Source of the DNA: Smallanthus sonchifolius
Lineage: Eukaryota > Streptophyta > Magnoliopsida > Asterales > Asteraceae
DNA length: 64,000 nt
Assembly (NCBI GenBank): GCA_023525975.1
Contig: CM042040.1
Coordinates: 50,251,486-50,315,485, forward strand
Reading direction: 5' to 3'
In this document: positions 42,924 to 53,582 of the stretch, in pieces
Layout: each line of letters starts with the position of its first letter
Position numbering within the stretch: position 1 is the stretch's first letter
Made by a program: the position numbers and the translations under genes
Notes under the pieces: generated by a model
What the model was told of the DNA's origin: nothing
What the model saw: only the letters and a program-made list of their open reading frames with translations
The model's database searches: none

Positions 42924-44345
42924 GATTTCGTCGATGTAAATTTGGGCTAGTTTCTCAACCGATAGTCTTCACGGATAGGCAAGAAATGAGCAGATTTGGT
43001 GAGTCGATCAATGATCACCCAAATACTATCATAACCACTCGAGGTGCGAGGGAGTTTGGTAATAAAATCCATGGCTAAGTTCTCCCATTTCCACACGGGA
43101 ATTTCTGGTTGTTCAAGCAAACCAGAAGGACGTTGATGTTCGGCTTTGACTTTGGAACAAGTTAAGCATTTAGCAACATAGAGAGCAATGTCCTTTTTCA
43201 TACCGGGCCACCAATATTGTTGGCGAAGATCTTGGTACATTTTATCCGCACCAGGATGAATAGAATAACGAGTCTTGTGAGCCTCGTTCATGAGAAATGT
43301 ATGGAGATCATCGCGATCGGGAACCCAAATACGGTTCAAGTAATATAGTAAGTCATTGGGTTTTGATTCAAGAAGGAGTTCAACACCACATGACATTTCT
43401 TCGTACATATTACCCTCGGTTACCGAGACGTGTTGAGCTTCTAAGATACGGGTTTGAATATCGGTTTGAATACGGGCACAATGAAGCATAACATGGTCCT
43501 TTCGACTCAAAGCATCGGCTACAACATTCGCTTTGCCGGGATGGTAACGAATTTCGCAGTCGTAGTCGTTAAGGAGTTCGACCCAACGTCGTTGCCTCAT
43601 ATTGAGTTCTTTTTGGTTGAAAATATGTTGAAGACTTTTGTGGTCGGTGAGTACCACACATTTTGTGCCATATAGGTAATGTCTCCAAATCTTTAACGCG
43701 AATACGACCGCACCCAACTCGAGATCGTGCGTCGTATAATTCTTCTCATGAACTTTGAGTTGCCTTGATGCATAAGCGATTACTTTGCCTCGTTGCATGA
43801 GAACACAACCAAGACCTTGGTTAGAAGCATCACAATAGACAACCAAATCATCATTTCCATCAGGGAGAGTCAATATGGGAGCATTGCACAGCTTTTGCTT
43901 GAGGGTTTGAAAAGCTTCTTCTTGTTTCGGTCCCCATTCATAAGTCTTACCCTTGTGGGTCAAAGCGGTAAGAGGGACAACAATCTTTGAGAAGTTTGAG
44001 ATGAAACGACGATAATAACCCGCAAGACCAAGAAATGAACGAACTTCGGTAGGAGTTTTTGGGGCATTCCAATTCTTAATCGTCTCAATCTTAGCAGGAT
44101 CAACATGGATACCCTTGTCATTGACAATATGACCAAGGAATTGAACTTCTTTTAGCCAAAATTCACATTTGGAGAATTTGGCATATAGTTGTTCTTTTCT
44201 TAAGAGGTCCAAAACCAATCTAAGGTGTTGTTCATGATCGGCTTTAGTCTTGGAATAGATTAAAATATCGTCAATGAAGACGATCACGAATTTATCAAGG
44301 TACGGTTTGCACACACGATTTATGAGATCCATAAAAAACCATGAA
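42924..44345 (-). pseudogene. pol: C1 RT thumb, RNase H, integrase zinc domain and core start
   Basis: The minus reading frame runs from FMDLINRVCKPYLD and the intact catalytic FIDDILIYS through connection (FLGLAGYYRRFI), RNase H (VVYCDASNQGLGCVLMQ, TDHKSLQHIF, HPGKANVVADAL), the HHCC zinc domain (NEAHKTRYSIHPG..YVAKCLTCSKVK) and the first core aspartate (VIIDRLTKSAH). It ends in a frameshift at about 42950. Upstream, near 44345, about 30 bases of the conserved MPFG box are missing, which shifts the frame relative to the gag-RT part. Confidence 0.92.
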
Positions 44346-44366
44346 CTCGTAATGACCATACCTTGT

Positions 44367-46520
44367 TCAAAAAGCAGTCTTAGGAATGTCATCTTCTTGA
44401 ACACGAAGCTGATGATAACCGGATCGAAGATCAATCTTCGAGAAGCAAGTAGAACATTGAAGTTGATCAAAGAGATCATCGATTCTAGGCAAAGGATAAC
44501 GGTTCTTGATAGTAAGCTTATTGAGTTCGCGGTAGTCAATACACATGTGAAATGATCCATCCTTCTTTTTAACAAATAAGACGGGTGCACCCCACGGTGA
44601 ATGACTTGGGCGAATGAAACCTTTGTCGGAGAGCTCTTGAAGTTGACTTGCAAGCTCTTGCATTTCGGAAGGTGCAAGACGATAGGGAGCTCTAGCAACG
44701 GGGTTAGCTCCAGGTATAAGATCAATACGGAATTCTACTTGACGAACGGGAGGAAGACCGGATAAATCCTTAGGAAAAACTTCGGGAAAATCTCGAATGA
44801 TCGGAATGTCTTGGATACTCTTCTCCTTGACATCCTTTTGAACAATATGAGCTAAGAAAGCAATGTACTTCTTTCGTAAGTACTTTTGAACGGTAGTACA
44901 CGACATCAACTTAAGTCCCTTGCAAGGTTTTTCACCAAAAACTCTTAAGGTTTCTCCCGATGGTAGCGGAATTTGGATACACTTTTCAAAGCAAATGACT
45001 TTGGCATGATGATTTGATAGCCAATCCATACCTATGATAATATCAAAGCTTCCTAGTGGCATTGGAACAAGGTTGATTGGTAATGTGTGATCATTAAGTG
45101 CTAAAGAGCAATCATAGATAATGGACTCAATTGTAAGGGAGTCACCATTTGCTACTTCAACGGTAAATGTTTTCTCTAATTGGGACCGAGTCTTTGCAAG
45201 TAAAGGTTCAAAATTAAGTGACACAAAACTTTTATCGGCTCCGGTATCGAATAAAATGGAGGCATATTGACTATTAACAAGAAACGTACCATTGACCACG
45301 TCATTGTTGGCTTGAGCTTCGTTGGCGTTTATGTTGAACGCACGCCCACGAGCTCCACCTTGTCTAGCATGTGCAAGTCTTGGACATTGATCACGAAAAT
45401 GGTTCGGGTCACCACACTCATAGCAAGCATGCCCATTAGCAATGGTGGGAGCACCTTGATTAGCCACTTGAGGTACAGTTCGGTTTGGAGGGTTGACTTG
45501 GCCCGCAAGAGCTTTGGTCCTACAAACACTAACCGTATGACCATATCTCCCACAATAAGTACAAAGGCGACATGGGATGTTTTGGGGATGATGGTAGTTG
45601 CAGGTGGCACAAAGTGGGTAGATTCCAACATATGGCTTTTTAGCCGGCGCTTGAACCATAGGTGCAGCTTGGTTGATGGGAACAGCAGGAGTAACCACAG
45701 CAAAATTTCTAACCTTCCTCTTTCTATTATTGCGAGAGGGCTTGGTTGTGGCTTCTTTGTTGTGAGTAGGAGGGGTTACGGTTTCAGAAACTTTCTTAGT
45801 ACCCTTCTTAGTAAGTGTTCCTGCTTTCACATGGTTGTCAGTTAAGGTAGCGAATAGACGAATAGCATCCTCTAGAGTAGCAGGATTTCTACCTAAGACA
45901 GTATCTTGGATTTGTCTTGGTAGCCCACCAATATACTTCTCGATACAACGGGACAAAGGAGTGACCATGTGGGGCACTAGAAGACTCAACTCATGGAACC
46001 GAGTTGTATATGCTAAGCTTTCCCCACTATCTTGGGCAAGATCCCAAAATTCAGCTTCTAACTTTTTCACTTCATTTCGAGGACAGAACTCCTCGGTCAT
46101 AAGCCTTTTGACCTCATCCCAAGGTAAGGCCATAGCTATGTCAACACCCCTATTCCTTTTCTCCCCATTCCACCATGTAAGTGCCCTTTTTTGTAGGACA
46201 CTTGTAGCATGATGAACACGGAGGTCGTCGGGACAGCCACTATTGAGAAAGGTATTCTCAATGCTTTCGAACCATTGAAGGAGTCCAGTAGCTCCTTCAG
46301 TACCATAGAACTTTAGGGGATTGCATGAGTTGAAGTGCTTGAAGGTGCATTGAGATGGGTTATTACCACCATTTCCACCATTATTACCACTATTGCTTCC
46401 ATTTCCACCATTGTTGCCATTGGTGGCACCATTGGCTTGGGTGAATTGTGTCACCAATTGGGTAAGAATAGCAGCAATGTCGGTGTTGGTGTTAGTTGCG
46501 GGAGCACGACGAGGAGGCAT
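44367..46520 (-). pseudogene. gag: C1 gag, protease and first part of RT in one frame
   Basis: Starting at the Met at 46520 (MPPRRAP; the five codons before it look like leader), about 717 codons: Asn/Gly-rich N-terminus, capsid domain (CTFKHFNSCNP, LTWWNGEK, WDEVKRLMTEEFCPRNE, YIGGL), two CCHC knuckles (CTYCGRYGHTVSVC near 45523-45564, CYECGDPNHFRDQC near 45385-45426), aspartic protease (FDTGADKSF near 45230-45256; FDIIIGMDWL near 45025-45055) and RT fingers/palm (FVKKKDGSFHMCIDYRELN). A TGA in place of an expected Arg codon stops it at 44367. Gag and pol share one frame, as is usual for this clade. Confidence 0.93.
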
Positions 46521-47204
46521 TCTACAGATTTTCACAAGACAAGAAAAATTGTAAGAACTTATGAGATTTGATAGGATTTAATAGAATGAGATAACAAAAT
46601 AAAATAGATATTCTTAGTTTGGATTGTACTCAAAAGTGACAAATCACTTGAATACCATGACACATTAAGGTTAATTAAACTTATAAAATTTTTCAAGAAG
46701 ACATGCTTTAGCCTATAAGTAAACACTCATCTCGGGAATTCCCAGGAAAGCATACGGGTCCCTCGGTTGATTGGGATTTATGAGAAATGCTTTCCTAGAC
46801 AGAAAACCCAAAATACAGGTGTCACCCTTCCAGATTGCACGTGTCCTCAAATAATTTCACAAGTTTAAAAACCTTAACGAAGAAATAATTTTTTTTTTAA
46901 AGATTTTTGCTTCAAGAGTTCTTCCACATGTTAAGAAAGGATAAAGATAGAAAGAAGATAGAATTATTATGAGGTTTTAGAATATAGGAAATGATATTAT
47001 TTATTTAATTATTATTCAAGAAGATCCTAATGAGTCATGAATTTCTAACAAATAAGGTATCAAGTATAATAATAATTAATCATGGTGAGCATGTAGCACA
47101 TAGCATGTAACACATAGCACAAAATCATGAAATATAGCATAAGTGGGTGTCCTAAAGTTATAGTCTATGTCAAGGTGTCTAATAACCTAATTCCCTATAA
47201 CCAA
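46521..47204 (-). other. C1 leader between PBS and gag
   Basis: About 0.68 kb without open frame. It includes a T9 run (46889-46897 on plus), and close to the PBS an inverted repeat AGTTATAG/CTATAACC (47156-47163, 47195-47202) matching the leader stem-loop of family B. There is no extra ORF like that of B2. Confidence 0.7.
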
Positions 47205-47217
47205 GGCTCTGATACCA
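47205..47217 (-). promoter_or_regulatory. Primer-binding site of C1
   Basis: The minus strand reads TGGTATCAGAGCC three bases after the 5' LTR end (TGTGACA). It is complementary to the 3' end of initiator tRNA-Met. Confidence 0.93.
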
Positions 47218-47220
47218 ATC

Positions 47221-49711
47221 TGTCACACCCCGACCGATGGCGGAATCATCGGGGCGGGACATGTAAGACTGTTCATAGCACATGGTTGACTAAATTGAAA
47301 TATATTAAAGTTAAATTTCCATTACAAATAATCCAAGTACAAACCAAATTCAAACAAGAAACATAAAACAACTCATAAAATTCTTGATTTGTTTTGCTAA
47401 GTCCAATCCTATATTGAGCACGTCTTGAATCATTCTCACATATTAGGGCCTGAAACATGAATAAAATAAAGTCAACTAAAAAGTTGGTGAGTAACACAGT
47501 TGTAAATAGATAGCATATAGTTGAAAACAAATCCTTTACAAAACAAGATAAAATAAGGCATTTATGGGAGCAGCTATTGTGTAACCATGTACAACCAAAC
47601 CTTGTAACTAGCATGCACAAATTGTGTTGCCGGTTTCAATCACCGCGCACCATGGGTGGGTTTGTCAGACTCAATAGATCTATCATTGAAAACCGTCGGC
47701 TTGTATAGTTAATGATTGCACATAATCATATACAAAGGTTAGCACAACTAGCACTCGGGCACAAAGCTCAAATTTTGCACACATGTATGTAAATAGGATT
47801 TTTGCACTTGTGTTGTTTGCGTAAATGTAAATGTGTAATGTGTAATGTGTATAGAGTTCATGTTCCACCCCAAAAGTGTAAAAGAGTAAAAAGGGTTGTG
47901 AATACTCACTTAGTATGGAGATGTAGCTAACAAAGAGTATAGATAAAATAAGGGTTCTTGATACGCACGGTTTAACCTAGATAGTAATGTATATTGAAAT
48001 CAAATCGGTGTACAAAGTTTAAGTCCTACATTGAAGGTTGAATTTGTGTATAAAAAAGTATTAAATGAAATATATAAAGTTGTAGTAACCATTTTTGGAA
48101 CATTTGATTAGAGTTTGGAATTTAAATAATAAAATAGAATTTTTATAAAATTGTTGATTATGAAAATAATGCATGTGTTAAGTGTAAATTAATAAATAAA
48201 TAAATGTTTATAGTTTATGAAATAATGTAAATATTGATTGTAATTTAGTATAAATAAATAAATGATTTTTGTTTAAATATTAAATAAATAATTATTATCT
48301 TATTTATTTATGAACTTGTAACTTAATCATTCAAAACATCATTTAAGTGTAAGATAAACATAAATTTAATTTTTATAATTTTTTTAAACAAACTTTTAAA
48401 TAAATAATATTTATCTCTTCAAATACAGAAAACATATTTTTATAAAATTTGAAACATTTATTGATTGAAAAATATAAAATTATAATTCTGTTAAATTTCT
48501 GAGTCACACACGACTGTGCCTCGAAAGGGCACGATCGTGCTCAAGCCACGGGCGCGACCGCGCTAGTAGGGGCGCAACCGGGTTGATCAACAGAGGGCAC
48601 AAACTAGACACGTCAACAGGCACGACCGTGCCTTGGCTCGGCACGGTCGTGTCTATGATTTTTAGACACAACAGAGGCTAGCCCAAAGGGCATGACTAGG
48701 TCTGGACAGGAGGACACGACCGCGCTGCTACTCGGCACGACCGCGTTTCATGAGGCACGGCCGCGCTAGATGATTAGCGCGACCGTGTCTCTTCCAAATC
48801 AGACACGAATTGAACAAATCTTGTATTTATAGCGTTGGAATTGTTAGGGCTTTTGATTACTGAGTTGTTACGAGTCTGTTCATATAAATTAATTGTATGG
48901 AAAACGTGTTTAAGAATGGATTCGATTAAATCCTTTTTATTAAAAATAGGAATTTCAGTTCCGGATAATTTCTGTAATGGAAGCCAAGATTAACATGGGG
49001 CTTTCGATCTAAATACTAAAACGGATAATAACAAGTGATCAATTACCCGAAAGAGTAGGGAATCGATGGAGGTCGGTAGAAGGAGGTTCCGGCGACGGCA
49101 AGCTTGACTTCCGGCGACTTCTGCTGCGATTCCGACTGCTTCAATGGCTTCGGGTGTTCCAGAGAGGATTGTATATCGTATAGAGATGGATTGTTCGGGA
49201 GTATTCGAATTGTAGAGTGGATTTGTGGTCTTGGGAGATAATTCTTTGAGGCTGAACGATTTCAGGATTAGTTGGTAGTAAAGGGAATGATTGATAGTAT
49301 TATTTTCTTGGTTAATGAAAATAAAACGGTGTTTTGAAACTGCATTTACGTTTCGACTGTTATGCAGGCGCGACCGTGCATAGGCACTGGGCGCGATCGT
49401 TCTAGGATCAGTCGCGCGATCGTGCCGAGGCACTTGGCGCGACCGTGCTAGGACAAAGCACGACCGTGCTAATTAGGGTTTCTTGATAAATTTTCAACTT
49501 TAGTCCTTGACTTTTCAGGTTTGATTAGTTTGAAATAAATAGCTACTTGTATAGCGTTTAAGTGTATATAATCGAGCAAAACTTGTAAATTTGTATTGAA
49601 TCATTGCTTTTAGTTTACGGTAAGCAAAATAATAAGACAGTGCACGAGTATTAAATTTGAAATGCATTACATTTAATCGAAATATGGCTACTAAAAATCA
49701 GAAATGTTACA
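47221..49711 (-). mobile_element. C1 5' LTR, 2.49 kb
   Basis: Near-identical to 39436-41977. The main difference is loss of about 50 bases in the part matching 41545-41650. It holds both GC-rich palindrome clusters. Confidence 0.95.
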
Positions 49712-49932
49712 TCGATACAGGTAACGATCTGGCCTAGATCTGAGTTTTTGTTCGTTTTGGGGTTTTTCGGGTTTTGGATGAAAAGGTATCGTTTTTACAG
49801 ATAAAACTGGAAGAAAAACATAGATTTGAGTTCTTAAACAAAAAGCAAATGTTTTGAATGTAAACAAGTTCGGGATCTTGACGTGATTAGATCCGCATGC
49901 GAAAGTTAGGGTTTTTGCGGGGAAGCAGGTCC

Positions 49933-50151
49933 TGCGTACTTATCAAGTACGCAAGAAGCATTCCCTGCGTACTTATCAAGTACGCAAGAAGAAGGTTCTG
50001 TGTACTTATCAAGTACGCAAGAAGAAGGTCATGCGTACTTATCAAGTACGCATGAAACAAAGCCTGCGTACTTATCAAGTACACATGAAACGAAGTCTGC
50101 ACACTTATTAAGTACGCAAGAACAAGGCCCTGCGCACTTGCTAAGTGCGCA
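49933..50151 (+). repeat. Palindrome array, seven units with exact 33-bp period (solo LTR-A)
   Basis: Units start at 49933, 49966, 49999, 50032, 50065, 50098 and 50131, every step exactly 33. Units 1, 2 and 4 are perfect TGCGTACTT-ATC-AAGTACGCA palindromes; unit 7 is the GC-variant TGCGCACTT-GCT-AAGTGCGCA, also perfect. Spacers of 12 bases are purine-rich (for example agaagaaggttc). Because 33 is a multiple of three, open frames with an 11-residue repeat appear on both strands; I regard these as by-products. Confidence 0.96.
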
Positions 50152-51429
50152 TGCATCAGGCTGGTTAAGTAAAGTCAGTATGTTTAGAATGGTTATACCG
50201 TTAGAGTCGGGATTTGGTCTGGTGTGTATTTAACTAATCAATTCAGATCGGAAGTGACGTTGTTGGACCTTTGTTTAGGACAAACCAGATTAGCTTATCC
50301 GGTGAGTTCTAGAAGCCCTCTTTTAAATGTTTTGAATAATATTTTTGGGCTGGTGTGCATATGTAACGATGTGACTATTTTATAAAATGATGTTTATGAA
50401 TGTTGTATGTGACGTTTTATAAAATGATGTTTATGTACGATGTTTTGGAAGGAAGGGTTAAGAAAGAAGTGTTTATGAAATATTTTGCCAAAAGAAGTTT
50501 ATGAATGAAGGAATGATTTTTAATAAAACGTACGAATGCTTTAACTGAAGTTTTGAAGTAAAATAAGTGAATGTTTACGAAAGTCACAAGCGAACGAATC
50601 TGCCAATATTCCTTAGGGAATGAAGGTTATGTGTATGGGAAGTAGGTTATGGGCCTTTACCTTTTACGGGCCTTTGTGGCTGGCCAACTGTTGTACAACT
50701 GGGGTGATGACGGTCACCAAGGGGATTATCGTGATCCTTGAAGTTGGTACGATTTACCTTACGGGGTAGTCGTGCTTGAAGTTTGGTACTTGTGCCTTAC
50801 GGGGTGCAGTGCTTGAAGTTTGGTACGTGTCATCCTTGTGATGTCGTGCTTGAAGTTTGGTGTTGAATAACCTAGGTATCGGGCCCTTGGAGTTCTTCAC
50901 TAGAAGGACAGTACGGTGTTGATGGGCCTAGTGGTGGTGATCTTTAGATTATTCCACTAGTATGTGACGTTTGGTTTGACGGTTACGAGAAGGCGCAAAT
51001 TTGATATGTTCGTTGACTTATGTTTATGATGTTATGTTATGTTATTGCATGTTTTCGTACGCCTTTATTAATAAAGTTAAATGATATGTTTTTGGAAAAT
51101 ATTTGAAGTAAGGTTTTACGAAAAGCTAGAACTCACCAGCGTAGCTAACTTTTTAGTACGCACATTCAGGTTAAGGCAGGTTATGATGATGGATGGTGAT
51201 GCTGGGCAGCTTGATGAGTTACCCGGGATGATATGAAGACTGGCATCCCGTTATGATTAGCTTATGTTATGTTTATGTAATAGACTATGTTACGCTTCCG
51301 CATGTTGAACAATGTCACGATTATGTTTTAATGAAATTTTCCGTTGCGTTGTTTTGATATTCAAGTATAAGAACTGTTTGTGAATGAGTAAACCCAACGA
51401 GTGAGGCCTCCCAAGTTTGGGGCCTTACA

Positions 51430-52148
51430 ATCGAGTGATTCATTTGCCTTGGTTTAATGTGATTTCTTCAGTGAATATCGGTATGATGATTCAGGATAAT
51501 GAATATGGTGTTTGAGGATTTAGGTAAGGGGATCCAACTTTTATCTGGATTTGAATTCAATGAATCAGGAGTGATTCAAGGGTGAATACACGCTCAACGG
51601 TTGATGTAAAGACATGTCATTGATTCAATCTCTCATTGCATACTCATGAGTATGGGCAGTGAGATGAACCGCATTAATTGTGCTAACGACCTATCCTGAA
51701 ACTGGTCTCAGAAGAAAATAATTGCCAAAATCTAACATCTTGTATCAGATAGTGATCTTTTGCATTCTTTTACGCACACACACTAGCACATGTGGGTTCA
51801 AATCACAGTTGTAGTATTGATTTAATTTCCACCCTACTAATGATTCAAAGATGCTTACAACCTACTGACAATTCAAATTACTTGTAAATAAGCAGATTAA
51901 AAACACAATAATTTAAACAATCAAGTAAGCGTGACGCAATCATTTCCCATATGTGCAGTCTAGGACGTTTAGATCATTTCTGATGTACTATCATTTCCAC
52001 TTTTCTCAAGAGAACTTTGAAATTTTCTGGTTTTCTATTTTGTTTGGATTTTTGTAAAATATTTGAAAATTTAAAGAACTATACATAAAACTTAAAAGGA
52101 ATAAAATTTAACTTTCATGAATTGAATTGATTTAAGAAAAATAAGTTT
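51430..52148 (-). other. Copia E 3' region next to RNase H, non-coding
   Basis: About 0.7 kb between solo LTR-A and the end of RNase H. I see no open frame, promoter or repeat beyond A/T tracts near 52010-52110. ATCGA (51430-51434) is the target duplication of the solo LTR. Confidence 0.6.
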
Positions 52149-53096
52149 TCACTCCGGATTGAACATTCCTATCATGTTGACAAGATGTTCAAAACGTGTT
52201 CGATCAAACGCCTTAGTGAAAAGGTCAGCAAAGTTGTCATCCGTGTGAATCTTTACAAGTTCAATGAGATGCTTTTCAGCACAATCATGGATGAAATGGT
52301 GGCGAATTTCAATATGTTTAGTTTTGGAATGTTTCACTGGGTTAATTGTGATGGATATTGTGGCATTGTTGTCAATGAACAATGGAGTTCCAGTGAAGTT
52401 TAAGCCATAGTCTCTCAATTGCTGCTGAATCCACAATATCTGAGAACAACCACTCGCTGCAGCAATGTACTCTACTTCACATGTTGAGACAGAAACTGTT
52501 GACTGCTTCTTACACTGCCAGGAGACCAGCATGTCTCCCAAGAATTGACATCCACCTGAAATTGATTTTCTATCAAGGTTACAACCGCCATAATCTGAAG
52601 CAGTATAGGCTTTGAGGTCAAATGACTGCTGCTTTGAGTACCAAAGACCCAATCGGGGTTTCCCTTTCAAGTATCTGAATATCCTCTTGACAACTATCAT
52701 ATGAGACTCCTTTGGTTGTGACTGAAACCTTAAGCACAAACATACAACAAACATTACGTCAGGCCTTGAAGCTATGAGATACATGAGAGAACCAATCATC
52801 CCACGGTACAATTTACAATCCACATCCTTTCCATCTTTGTCTGGATGCAAACCATGATTGACAGGGATAGGTGTGCCATAAGTACTGCTATCATTCATCT
52901 TGTATTTTGACAAGATGTCCTGCACATACTTAGTTTGATGTAGATAGATGCCATCCTCTCTTTGATGGACTTGCAGACCCAGGAAGAACGACAATTCACC
53001 CATGTTGCTCATCTCAAACTTGGACTTCATCACCTGTTCAAATTCCCTACACATCTCTTCATTTGTAGACCCAAAGATAACGTTGTCGACATACAC
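52149..53096 (-). pseudogene. pol: Copia RT C-terminal half and RNase H, catalytic changes
   Basis: An open 315-codon stretch. It begins at the RT active site, which reads YVDN where copia RTs have YVDD, then FFLGLQV, SYMLYLIAS-type residues (GSLMYLIASRPDVMF) and RNase H. The RNase H signature is AYTASDYGGC, where an Asp is usual at the Ala; STCEVEYIAAASG and DNNATISITINPVKHSKTKHIEIRHHF are typical, the latter naming the Ty1/copia RNase H end. Two catalytic-type residues are thus altered. The frame is separated from the upstream RT at about 53097-53150. Confidence 0.9.
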
Positions 53097-53582
53097 TTGT
53101 ACGAGTAGAATATCACCTCCTGCTTTCCGAATGAAGAGGGTCGAGTCAATCTATCCACGGTCGAAACCATTTGACAGTAGATGTTTTGATAACGTCTCAT
53201 ACCATGGCCGAGGTGCTTGATGAAGACCATAAAGTGCTTTGTCGATCTTATACACTTTATTGATATTATGCGGATCTTCAAAGCCGACATAGACCTCTTC
53301 ATGAACTTTTCCATACAGGAAAGCACTCTTCACATCTAGTTGATAAACCTTAAAGCCGACATAGGAGGTATAAGCCAGAAACAGTCGAATGGCCTCAAGT
53401 CTAGCAACTGGGGCATATACTTCAGTGTAATCCAAGCCCTCTTGTTGATAAAATCCTTGAACAACCAACCTTGCTTTATTCTTCACTACGACATGACGAT
53501 CATCCGTTTTGCACTTGAACACCCATCTGGTTCCAATTGGTTGTACGCCTCTTGGCAAGTCAACTAAATCCCACACATGCAA
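53097..53582 (-). pseudogene. pol: Copia RT N-terminal half
   Basis: The frame 53151-53582 has the copia RT start: WDLVDLPRGVQPIGTRWVFK, ARLVVQGFYQQEGLDYTEVYAPVAR, YQLDVKSAFLYGKVHEEVYV and ALYGLHQAPRPWYE. All are diagnostic of Ty1/copia. A stop near 53151 separates it from the active-site part and another at about 53583 from the linker upstream. Confidence 0.92.

Larger units (their letters stand above)
39436..49711 (-). mobile_element. Element C1: nearly complete Ty3/gypsy chromovirus, 10.28 kb
   Basis: The element is bounded by TSD TCGAT (39431-39435, 49712-49716). In plus coordinates: 3' LTR (39436-41977), polypurine tract, integrase/RNase H/RT/protease/gag (42012-46520), leader with PBS (47205-47217), 5' LTR (47221-49711). 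The LTRs are almost identical in sequence (about 1% by eye in the first 300 bp, plus one deletion of about 50 bp near 49330-49380), which marks a recent insertion. Pol has a nonsense change, a short deletion and a frameshift, so the copy is not autonomous. Confidence 0.96.
39158..51429 (+). mobile_element. Solo LTR-A (A3), interrupted by element C1
   Basis: TGTAACATCCC (39158) to GGCCTTACA (51429) with TSD ATCGA on both sides (39153-39157, 51430-51434). Without C1 and its duplicated TCGAT it is about 1.99 kb. No internal region follows, so it is a solo LTR formed by LTR-LTR recombination before C1 inserted. It carries the TATA box at 39287-39295 and the most regular palindrome array of the window. 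Confidence 0.95.

Noticed and set aside
45267..45845. 192-codon frame on the plus strand opposite C1 gag
   Set aside because: It is the antisense shadow of the zinc-knuckle and protease region, whose minus-strand frame has clear motifs.
42012..46520. Endogenous pararetrovirus (caulimovirid) rather than retrotransposon
   Set aside because: The element has LTRs, a target duplication, an integrase with chromodomain and no movement protein, which define a Ty3/gypsy LTR retrotransposon.
49933..50151. CRISPR-like look of the regular palindromic array
   Set aside because: The spacers are near-identical purine-rich text, not unique sequences, there are no cas genes, and the context is a plant LTR. 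It is a tandem palindrome array.
49887..50233. Open frames of 70-90 codons with an 11-residue repeat on both strands
   Set aside because: They arise because the 33-bp period is divisible by three and the unit has no stop in those frames. There is no independent sign of coding.
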